Origin: CAZLFQ01 sp964625465
Lineage (GTDB): Bacteria > Pseudomonadota > Alphaproteobacteria > Rickettsiales > Midichloriaceae
Length of the DNA: 41,429 bases
Reading direction: 5' to 3'
NCBI GenBank assembly: GCA_964625465.1
Contig: CAZVFD010000012.1
Span: 1 to 41,429 of the forward strand
Shown: piece after piece, positions 23,410 to 30,590 of the stretch
Numbering within the stretch: the first letter of the stretch is position 1
Layout: each line of letters starts with the position of its first letter
The notes under the pieces: generated by a model
Databases searched by the model: none
Seen by the model: the letters and a program-made list of their open reading frames with translations, nothing else
What the model was told of the DNA's origin: nothing
Program-made: the position numbers and the translations under genes

Positions 23410-23970
23410 ATGAGTATTTCTCAGAAAATATTGAATTTATTTTGTGAAAGTTCTGAAAAAGGCGGTGTAACCCCTAAGACCGCAGAATTTGCGGCGTTAT
23501 GGTGGGCAAAGTTCCTACCTATGGCGGCAAAACCCCTAGAATTAAAGGATGAACAAAAGTTGTATAAAGCAAGCGATTATGGCTCATTGGGAGGGATGCT
23601 CATTGGTCTTGGGCTTGATTTGGCAAGAAGTAAGTGCGAAATTACTCCTGAGAAGCACGATAATTTTGTGAAAATATTAACTGCAAAAATTTTAAGTGGG
23701 AAATTAGGGTTTGATTCTAAGGTAATACATGTTGATTATGGTCCACCAGTTATACTTTGGGAATCATTGGATGAAGCAGGCATCATCAATGGTGCTTGTG
23801 GCGGATTGTTTCCTTTTAAAACTATAATGTTTATTAAAGAACGTGATGTATATCTTGGTGTTGATGGAGAAAATTTGTTCCATGATGAAACTGTTTATAC
23901 TGAAAACAATGATAGCTACTTATGCAGCGCTTTAAAAAGCGTACTACAAAGCTCTGCTGATGAATTATAA
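23410..23970 (+). CDS. Hypothetical protein, 186 residues
   Basis: The ATG at 23410 is preferred because GGAGAG (23400-23405) lies just upstream; the frame extends to a TTG at 23386. No family is recognised. The N-terminal half is helical with an aromatic patch (EFAALWWAKFLPMA) and a glycine-rich stretch (GSLGGMLIGLGLDLA). The C-terminal half is beta-rich (KVIHVDYGPPVILWE, CGGLFPFKTIMFI, RDVYLGVDGENLF). There is no clear signal peptide or transmembrane helix. It lies 90 bp before the ABC exporter on the same strand and could be co-transcribed with it. Confidence 0.7.
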   Translation: MSISQKILNLFCESSEKGGVTPKTAEFAALWWAKFLPMAAKPLELKDEQKLYKASDYGSLGGMLIGLGLDLARSKCEITPEKHDNFVKILTAKILSGKLGFDSKVIHVDYGPPVILWESLDEAGIINGACGGLFPFKTIMFIKERDVYLGVDGENLFHDETVYTENNDSYLCSALKSVLQSSADEL

Positions 23971-24059
23971 GCAGCTGATCTGTAAAATTTATTACTTTAG
24001 CGTTGCGCCATGAAATCTAGGGTGTTAAGCTAAATGTCAGATTTTATTAGACAAAGTAT

Positions 24060-25853
24060 TTGGTGAATTTTCCTAAGACATTAACTGGATTCCTTTGGTT
24101 CTTTATGAAGAAAAACTTCTGGGGGTTTTTCTTCATTCAACTTATGTGTTTTGGCTGGACGCTAGATCATACCTTAATGCCGCTAGTCTTTGGTAAAGTT
24201 GTTGGTCATATCGAGAGCTTTACAGGTGATAGGATGGAGATTTGGGGTGCGATTTCTACCGTTGTTTTGATGGGCGGTCTTCTCTGGCTTTCAATTGAAA
24301 TAATGATGAGAATATCTGGAATATTGATGATGCGAATATTCCCACAGTTTGAAGCCAATGTTCGCCTCTCTCTCTTTGAATATGTAAATCAACAATCCCA
24401 TTCGTTTTTTGCTGATAATTTCGCGGGAAGTGTAGCAAACAAAATCAATGATATGCCAAGAAGCGCGCAAGCGATGCTTGAGCTGATACTAACACTTTTT
24501 ATTCCAATCATAGCTACTACGTTAATCACGACAGTTATGTTTACATATTTGCATCCACTATTCGGCGCAGTGATTTTTACTTGGATTATAATCCACATGG
24601 GAATCTGTATATATACTTCTAAAACTTGTCAGTTGTATTCAAATGTTCATGCAGAAAGTAGGAGTAGATTAGTTGGTAGGATAGTAGATAGCTTTACTAA
24701 TAACGTCAGTGTTCGGATTTTTTCTAGAAGGAATTATGAATTTGAATTTGCCAAAAGATTTCAACAAGATGAAATAGTAAAACATAAAGCCGCCCTTTGG
24801 TATGTTGAAAAAATAAAGATTCTATTAGGCATTCTTTGTTTTTTATTTATTGGCGTAGGGATGACATATCTACAAATCTACTGCTATAAAAATGGCATTA
24901 TTGATCTGGCAGATTTAGCATATACTTTCCAAGCTTCTTATCATGTAACAATTGTTGCATTCTGGGCTGGTCTTGAGTTGCCACGGTTATTTAGGGAGAT
25001 AGGTGTTTGCAAGCAATCCCTAAGTCTCATTAATGCGCCAATTCAAATTATGGATAAGCCAGATTCATTACCAATAAAAATATCGCGTGGCGAAATAAAA
25101 TTTGAGAATGTTACATTTAGATATGAGCATAATAATAACATATTCAATAACCAAAATATTATTATCCCACCTGGCCAGAAAGTTGGATTAGTTGGTTTTT
25201 CAGGGAGTGGCAAAACAACTTTTGTAAATTTGATATTGCGCTATTTTGATGTTGCTGGTGGAGCTATTTACATAGATGGACATAATATTACCGATATCAC
25301 TCAAGACAGCCTGCGCGAGCAAATTGCTATGATTCCACAAGAGCCGAGTTTGTTTCATCGTTCCATTATGGAAAATATTAGGTATGGCGATATAACTGCA
25401 ACAGATGCTCAGGTAATTGAAGCATCTAAAAAAGCGCATTGCCATGAATTCATAACAAAATTGAAAGATAAGTATAACACCCAAGTTGGGGAGAGGGGGC
25501 TTAAGCTTTCAGGAGGGCAAAGGCAGCGTATTGCAATAGCTCGTGCTATTTTGAAAAAAGCGCCGATTCTGATCATGGATGAAGCAACTTCAGCGTTGGA
25601 TACTGTTACCGAAAAGTATATCCAAAAAAGTATCAAAGAGATGGCTAAAGATAGGACGACAATTATTATTGCGCATAGGTTGTCTACTCTTGCAGATATG
25701 AATAGGATTTTGGTATTTAAAGACGGTTATATAGTTGAAGATGGCAAACACGCTGAGCTTCTTCAACGCAATGGTCACTATGCTAAGCTATGGAGCCTAC
25801 AAGTCGATGGCTTTATACCTGATTTATCTGAAGAGAAAGAGGAAGAGTTTTAG
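24060..25853 (+). CDS. ABC exporter, fused membrane and ATPase half-transporter
   Basis: 597 residues, one half of a homodimeric (MsbA-like) exporter. The N-terminal 320 residues hold about six membrane helices (type I exporter fold). The ATPase part has Walker A GFSGSGKTT (about 378-386), the ABC signature LSGGQRQRIAIARA (about 482), Walker B ILIMDEATSALD (about 503) and the H-loop IIIAHRLST. The start is TTG 24060 or GTG 24063; an ATG at 24105 would cut off conserved N-terminal residues (FLWFFMKKNFW). Substrate unknown; lipid, drug or peptide export are all possible. Rickettsiales carry several such exporters. Confidence 0.9.
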   Translation: MVNFPKTLTGFLWFFMKKNFWGFFFIQLMCFGWTLDHTLMPLVFGKVVGHIESFTGDRMEIWGAISTVVLMGGLLWLSIEIMMRISGILMMRIFPQFEANVRLSLFEYVNQQSHSFFADNFAGSVANKINDMPRSAQAMLELILTLFIPIIATTLITTVMFTYLHPLFGAVIFTWIIIHMGICIYTSKTCQLYSNVHAESRSRLVGRIVDSFTNNVSVRIFSRRNYEFEFAKRFQQDEIVKHKAALWYVEKIKILLGILCFLFIGVGMTYLQIYCYKNGIIDLADLAYTFQASYHVTIVAFWAGLELPRLFREIGVCKQSLSLINAPIQIMDKPDSLPIKISRGEIKFENVTFRYEHNNNIFNNQNIIIPPGQKVGLVGFSGSGKTTFVNLILRYFDVAGGAIYIDGHNITDITQDSLREQIAMIPQEPSLFHRSIMENIRYGDITATDAQVIEASKKAHCHEFITKLKDKYNTQVGERGLKLSGGQRQRIAIARAILKKAPILIMDEATSALDTVTEKYIQKSIKEMAKDRTTIIIAHRLSTLADMNRILVFKDGYIVEDGKHAELLQRNGHYAKLWSLQVDGFIPDLSEEKEEEF

Positions 25854-25863
25854 ATATAGAAAT

Positions 25864-26113
25864 TTATTTTAGCGGCATAAGTTTATCAATATTTGAAGAA
25901 GTGCTAATTGAGTTATCACCTAAATTGCGTGCTAAGAAATTTAATATTTTATTTATATAAAGATCAGAAGCCAGCTTCTGAGTGTTATTTACGGTTTGTA
26001 GTTTGCTGGATTCATCCTTAGGATGATATACTGAAAATTGAGGATGAGACGTGGTGATCCCATCCATATATCGCTTAGTCGAAACAATTAAAAAGCAATT
26101 AGATAGATATTCT
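25864..26113 (-). pseudogene. Duplicated C-terminal fragment of the 27551-28828 gene
   Basis: Bases 25896-26113 repeat 27571-27788 with only about three differences in 218. The fragment encodes the same C-terminal 70-odd residues (CFLIVSTKRYMDGITTSHPQ onward), then a different short tail ending DKLMPLK. In-frame stops lie just upstream inside the glycosyltransferase 3' end, so it has no proper start apart from an internal ATG at 26067. It abuts the glycosyltransferase stop codon (26115) with one base between. It is not an independent gene, but a relic of how the glycosyltransferase gene was inserted. Confidence 0.85.
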
Positions 26114-26114
26114 A

Positions 26115-27290
26115 TCAGCCATTACTACCAAATTCACTTTTTACCCAAGTGTTTGACCAGTAGTGATAGCCCAAAGCTAACTCTTCATTATTTGCGTTCA
26201 TTGGAGTGCAATATTCTTTGCAATCTAGGTGATCAATTACCTTATCGCGTGGGTTAAAATTAGCTCCACCATTATGTTGATAGTGCATTGAGTAAATCGA
26301 ACTAGGTTGAAGAACAGCATCGATATTGCCATCAACATTGCTATTTTCTAAATATGCTTTTGTGAAACCAAATGGTCCGGTTATATAAATTGTCTGGTCA
26401 AAATTAGAACAATCTTTAAGAAACTTAGGCGCTGTGTTTTGATCACTCCATTGCTTAATGTGCTCCATCATTTTCTTAATTATTGGATGGTTTGGTTTTG
26501 CTCCAATAATGGCATTACCAGTTTTAAATTTGTCAAATGGTTCAACACCAGTATAGAAATCAACTTGTTTATGAAGTTTATGTGGATCAGCCAATAAGTC
26601 ATAGTCGGTATCAAAATATAGGCCGCCCAACTTATCAAGGATTTCATATCTCAGCATATCACTTGCTAAGCCAAATTTATTTGCACTCATTGCTGATGAG
26701 TATTCTCTTTCCAGCTGCAACGATCCAAGCTCAATTATTTCCTTAAATATGTAACCAACTTTCTCCAACTCTTTAACTGTATTTGGAATTATTTTTTTGT
26801 CATTTACCCAAAAAATATTTTTCCAATTAGCATTTCCAGACAGAACAGCTGCGCTTTTCTTAGCCCAAGCTAACATATGATCTGATAATTCCTTTGGGTT
26901 TGCAGGGTTAGTAAGCCATATATGATGTGTCATTAAAGGAATATCTTTTTGAGCGACAACACTCTTAGTTAAAGCATTGTGATTGCATTTAGCAATGGCT
27001 TCAGAAGTTATTTTACTAACATAGCTGCCTTGCAACAAAGAATCTCCTCCGTCGGGACAAGTGTGTAAATCTTGAAAAAACTTATGACTTTTTTCTCTTA
27101 GCTGCTGAACTATTTGTGTATGACAATTGAAAGCTTCTCGAGCTTTTACTTCTGCAGCTTGTTCTGCTTGATTGTAACAATTTAGAGCCTCATGAGCTTT
27201 TGCTTCTAGTTGAGCTTGCTTTGCAGCGGCAACCTTTTCAGCTTCCTGCCAGCTAGGGGTTGCCATTGTTTTTTTGAATACGCTTTTCAT
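26115..27290 (-). CDS. DxD-motif glycosyltransferase (TcdA/TcdB- and OCH1-like sugar-binding region)
   Basis: 391 residues. The first 75 form a likely coiled coil with an internal repeat (KAHEALNCYNQAEQAAEVKA, then REAFNCHTQ). The catalytic domain begins near residue 117 with IPLMTHHIWLTNP, continues through FGLASDMLRYEILDKLGGLY and carries the metal/UDP-sugar DxD motif as DTD (227-229) in YFDTDYDLLADP. This is the Gly_transf_sug (PF04488) arrangement shared by large clostridial toxins, host-directed effectors and yeast OCH1. No signal peptide. A good AAAGG precedes the ATG. It lies between the Ser/Pro-rich gene and a duplicate of that gene's 3' end. It is probably a secreted effector that glycosylates a host protein; donor sugar and target are unknown. 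Confidence 0.85.
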   Translation of the reverse strand: MKSVFKKTMATPSWQEAEKVAAAKQAQLEAKAHEALNCYNQAEQAAEVKAREAFNCHTQIVQQLREKSHKFFQDLHTCPDGGDSLLQGSYVSKITSEAIAKCNHNALTKSVVAQKDIPLMTHHIWLTNPANPKELSDHMLAWAKKSAAVLSGNANWKNIFWVNDKKIIPNTVKELEKVGYIFKEIIELGSLQLEREYSSAMSANKFGLASDMLRYEILDKLGGLYFDTDYDLLADPHKLHKQVDFYTGVEPFDKFKTGNAIIGAKPNHPIIKKMMEHIKQWSDQNTAPKFLKDCSNFDQTIYITGPFGFTKAYLENSNVDGNIDAVLQPSSIYSMHYQHNGGANFNPRDKVIDHLDCKEYCTPMNANNEELALGYHYWSNTWVKSEFGSNG

Positions 27291-27490
27291 ATATATACCT
27301 TTAGTTTCTACTAATTGAACCGAGAGCTAAGTATACGAAAGTATTGTTAAAGTAATATTAAGGTTGTAATAAGATTTTGTTAAATTTTATGATTTAACTG
27401 ACTCATGGTCATGTTAAGCAAATATAGGTAAGGCTAAATTTTTATGAAAAAGAATAAGAATAGAATAGTAATGTGGCTGACCCTAATTTT

Positions 27491-27522
27491 TTTATCGTAA
27501 CGAAGTAAAACTCTGAGCGTAA
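27491..27522 (+). repeat. Shortened copy of the 89-bp repeat
   Basis: TTTATCGTAACGAAGTAAAA followed by CTCTGAGCGTAAG matches the first third of 17533-17621. It lies in the 260-bp gap between the glycosyltransferase start and the Ser/Pro-rich gene's end, which is otherwise empty. Confidence 0.65.
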
Positions 27523-27550
27523 GACCATAGGAGTTTATATAAAGCATCGA

Positions 27551-28828
27551 TCAACTTTTTTCAGTAGTTAAAGAAGTGCTAATTGAGTTATCACCTAAAT
27601 TGCGTGCTAAGAAATTTAATATTTTATTTATATAAAGATCAGAAGCCAGCTTCTGAGTGTTATTTACGGTTTGTAGTTTGCTGGATTCATCCTTAGGATG
27701 ATATACTGAAAATTGAGGATGAGACGTGGTGATCCCATCCATATATCGCTTCGTCGAAACAATTAAAAAGCAATTACATGGATATTCTTTAAGTAGCTTT
27801 TCTTGTAATTGAGAGAAATCACCGACATCAGAAAACACCTCTTGTTTAACACTGGGTTGTGTTTGTAGCTGCTTTTCTTTTGAAGGAACTTTAACTTGTA
27901 TTAGATTTACATTTAGTGGTGATAAGTTGGCGTTATTAAGTAGATCATCTATGTTTTTTTGAAGTTCCGATAACTTCCCTTCACCAGAATCCACAATAAC
28001 TATTCTAGGTGTCAGTAAAACTTTCATGCCAATTGATTTTGTTACAAATTCATTTTGAGGAATTGGTATTGGATGCTGTATTGAATTCATTAAGCTAGAA
28101 CAAGCATCTCTCCTGGTTTTAAATGTAGACATGTACAATTCTTCACGCATATATCCTAGATATTCCAAGAGCACCATTATTTCATGGATTTTCTGCTTAT
28201 CTTCTAATGCTTGGTATTCTACGCCAAAGATGGCAAAAGAAATTACATCAGGTATTGTGAATTTGGTCTCTACGCTTGCTCTTTTTCTCTCAAGTATTTT
28301 TTCTCGCATATCTGAAGAATTTTTTCTTTGTAATGCTTGTGATGGTGAGTCACTTAAAGAAGATGGATGAGTCAATTCCCCAGCGGCAAATGTAACGCTT
28401 TTAAAAGATGAGGGTCTAGAGCTGGTGGCAGACCCAGACATGACGCCCAAAGATTCTCTTCTTGTAGGTGGTGTTGGCGATGATCCTTCTGGCTTAGAAG
28501 GGTCACTAGTGTTTCTAGATCTTCTTGGTATAGGAATAGGCTGAGATGCATGAATGGAAGTTCTTGGAGTGCCGACAGGAGTGGAATCCTTAGACCCCTT
28601 AGAGTCCCTTCTACGAGGGTGAGAAGATGTGTCTGGAGGAGTGCCATGCGGACTGCTTAAACTTGACGATGCAGAGCTATGCGAACTTCTTCTGGAGGGT
28701 TGACCATCTCTAGGAGAAGCTAAGGGCGAGCTATTCTGGCCATTTCCTTGGGGAGCCGAACTTCTAAGAACGCCCGCCAATTGAGCGACAGGTGAATCAG
28801 CGCCTATGGTAGAAAATCTACTTTGCAT
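27551..28828 (-). CDS. Ser/Pro-rich protein with basophilic-kinase-site-like N-terminus
   Basis: 425 residues, no family recognised. Residues of about 30-185 are strikingly rich in Ser, Pro, Arg and Thr, low in complexity and probably disordered. They hold several R-R-x-S-type sites (RRSS, RRDS, RRES, RKNS, KRAS) like substrates of eukaryotic basophilic kinases. The remainder (about 195-425) is folded: a helical part (IPDVISFAIFGVEYQALEDK) and alternating strands (RIVIVDSGEGKLSELQKNI, VNLIQVKVP, CFLIVSTKRYMDG). No signal peptide. A GAGGTAGG site precedes the ATG. Its last 218 bp are duplicated beyond the glycosyltransferase gene. The next gene on the same strand, at 28895, may be a distant relative. 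It is possibly an effector phosphorylated in the host (inference). Confidence 0.72.
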   Translation of the reverse strand: MQSRFSTIGADSPVAQLAGVLRSSAPQGNGQNSSPLASPRDGQPSRRSSHSSASSSLSSPHGTPPDTSSHPRRRDSKGSKDSTPVGTPRTSIHASQPIPIPRRSRNTSDPSKPEGSSPTPPTRRESLGVMSGSATSSRPSSFKSVTFAAGELTHPSSLSDSPSQALQRKNSSDMREKILERKRASVETKFTIPDVISFAIFGVEYQALEDKQKIHEIMVLLEYLGYMREELYMSTFKTRRDACSSLMNSIQHPIPIPQNEFVTKSIGMKVLLTPRIVIVDSGEGKLSELQKNIDDLLNNANLSPLNVNLIQVKVPSKEKQLQTQPSVKQEVFSDVGDFSQLQEKLLKEYPCNCFLIVSTKRYMDGITTSHPQFSVYHPKDESSKLQTVNNTQKLASDLYINKILNFLARNLGDNSISTSLTTEKS

Positions 28829-28894
28829 AACCTACCTCATATATTGATATGCAATCACCTCAGCCTACAATATTATTTTGAACATACAAATGCT

Positions 28895-29734
28895 TTAATC
28901 TCTACCAGAGATTGATCGATCTATATAACTGCTTAGTGGATCAAGAAGTCGAGTTTTTATATTGTTTTGCATAAATACTTTAGATGGGTGAATATCTTCT
29001 ATCTCTTCTCCGCAAAATAATTCTATTGTCTTGCCAAGAGGCTTTTTTTCTAACGTTACGTTGAGAGAGTGAAGTACGCCATAATCTGAAACAATTAAGA
29101 TTGTGTTACATGTATCTCCGATCTTATCGGCTATCATCGATAGCACTAGTTCGTTTTTATCAGTGTATTTATATGCAATTTTCTCAACGCTATCAAATAT
29201 GCTGGAATTAGTAGTACTAAATTCATTGATCAGATTGTGTATTAATCTTTCACATTCTTTTGATGAGTTGTGTAACACTACTGTTTTTGAGTGCGTTATG
29301 TCAGCTGTCTTGGAAAAGTTGGTAGTAGCTGAGATGATTGATGAGAGGTCAGTATTTTCTGTTATAAGAATTACGGCAAGGTCATAATGGGTTTGAGTTC
29401 GCGGAAATATTTTCAGCAAGCCTAAATTTTGTACCTCTTTAACTATATGAGATAATCTTCTTTCTATCCTATTGACCAATGTTCCCTCGTTTTGGAGTAA
29501 GTCCAAAATCTCTTTTAATTTTGAACGGGCTTCTGAGAGGCATGCAAATGCAATCTTTCTATGTTCTTTGTTTATTAAATGGAGAAAAAGATTGTTTAAA
29601 GCTGTGCAGGCTGTAGGAAGGGCTATGGAAAATGCTGCGTTAATTAAATCTCTATACAAATATCGAGTTGTCAGGGCAAGTTGGCTCGTGGGTTTATTGG
29701 CAAAAACCCAGTTTTGTTTTGTGCGATTTAGCAT
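28895..29734 (-). CDS. Hypothetical protein, 279 residues
   Basis: Not recognised. The N-terminal 100 residues are helical (RSKLKEILDLLQNEGTLVNR). The remainder alternates strands and helices: DLAVILITENTDLSSIIS, SKTVVLHNSSKECERLIHNL and CNTILIVSDYGVLHSLNV. The NTILIVSDYG block resembles NCFLIVSTKRY of the 27551 gene, at a similar distance from the C-terminus, so the two may be ancient duplicates. It lies 66 bp upstream of that gene on the same strand and is likely co-transcribed. AAAGGA stands before the ATG. No signal peptide or clear membrane segment. Confidence 0.7.
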   Translation of the reverse strand: MLNRTKQNWVFANKPTSQLALTTRYLYRDLINAAFSIALPTACTALNNLFLHLINKEHRKIAFACLSEARSKLKEILDLLQNEGTLVNRIERRLSHIVKEVQNLGLLKIFPRTQTHYDLAVILITENTDLSSIISATTNFSKTADITHSKTVVLHNSSKECERLIHNLINEFSTTNSSIFDSVEKIAYKYTDKNELVLSMIADKIGDTCNTILIVSDYGVLHSLNVTLEKKPLGKTIELFCGEEIEDIHPSKVFMQNNIKTRLLDPLSSYIDRSISGRD

Positions 29735-29828
29735 GAAAATCCTTTAAATGTATTGATTTAATAGGTTATTTAATAGTAATATGCTGCATTGTACTGCAAA
29801 AAAGTGTTTTTCGGAAGTCATTGTCTGC

Positions 29829-29838
29829 NNNNNNNNNN
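29829..29838. other. Assembly gap (10 N)
   Basis: Ten undetermined bases in the gap between the 28895-29734 gene and the HAD gene. The true distance is unknown. Confidence 0.99.
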
Positions 29839-29909
29839 CTTTTTAATAATTCGTTGCTTTACCAAGGTCTTAAAATCGGTTATAAAACCTTAAAAACTAG
29901 GTAATCCGA

Positions 29910-30575
29910 TTGAAATACGATCTTATAATTTTTGACTGCGATGGCACGCTTGTAGACAGTGAGAGCCTTATAAACAAAGCATTTTCCCAGATTCTAATAT
30001 CGGAAGGTTATCCCGAGTATACCTATGAATTTTGTTTGGAAAACTTCTCAGGAGTTTGCTATGCCGACATGTGTAAGCAGATAATTCAAAAACATCCGCA
30101 GATGCCCCTCCGAGAAATAGAAGAGAAGTTTATAGAAAAAGCCAACGCCCTAATGCCTACAGAACTTAGAGAAATCCCTAATGCGACTAAGCTACTTGAA
30201 TTGTTAAAACATATGCCTAAATGTGTTGGTTCAAATGGTGAATTAGCGGTTGTGACCAATTCATTAGAGATAACAGGTCTTATAAACTTCTTCGACCGCA
30301 AGAACCTATTTACCTACGAAATGGTACGTGCAGGCAAACCAGAGCCGGATCTATATTTATATGCAGCAAAAAAAATGGGCTTTGATCCAAAAAAATGTTT
30401 AGTAATTGAGGATAGTATAGTTGGGGCAACTGCAGGTGTTAGAGCTGGCATGGATGTGATTGCAATCATCCAAAAAGGTAATGCGCATAAGTACAACCTC
30501 AAAGCCGAGATGGAAAAACTAAAGCCTCTGGCAATTATTGAGGATTTACTTGAAGTGAAAAAGTATTTTGGCTAA
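29910..30575 (+). CDS. HAD-superfamily phosphatase (beta-phosphoglucomutase/Gph-like)
   Basis: 221 residues from a TTG. HAD motif I is FDCDGTLVDSE, with nucleophile D9 and acid D11. Motif II is VVTNS. Motif III and IV are the lysine in AGKPEPDLYLYAA and VIEDSIVGATAGVRAGMDVI. The helical cap lies between motifs I and II, as in subfamily I phosphatases. The substrate cannot be told from sequence; a small sugar phosphate or phosphoglycolate is usual. Its last ten codons (DLLEVKKYFG, stop TAA) recur as DLLEVKKYLD, stop TAG at 33563-33595, on the far side of the ankyrin gene. Confidence 0.88.
   Translation: MKYDLIIFDCDGTLVDSESLINKAFSQILISEGYPEYTYEFCLENFSGVCYADMCKQIIQKHPQMPLREIEEKFIEKANALMPTELREIPNATKLLELLKHMPKCVGSNGELAVVTNSLEITGLINFFDRKNLFTYEMVRAGKPEPDLYLYAAKKMGFDPKKCLVIEDSIVGATAGVRAGMDVIAIIQKGNAHKYNLKAEMEKLKPLAIIEDLLEVKKYFG
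30543..30575 (+). repeat. 3' end of the HAD gene, copy 1 of a duplicated 33-bp segment
   Basis: It matches 33563-33595 at 29 of 33 positions by eye. Both copies end in a stop codon in the same frame. They enclose the 975-residue ankyrin gene. Confidence 0.75.
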
Positions 30576-30590
30576 TTGCTTAAAGGCAAT

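Noticed and set aside
25864..26067. The 67-codon ORF as a separate gene
   Set aside because: It is the duplicated C-terminus of the 27551-28828 product and has no start signal of its own.
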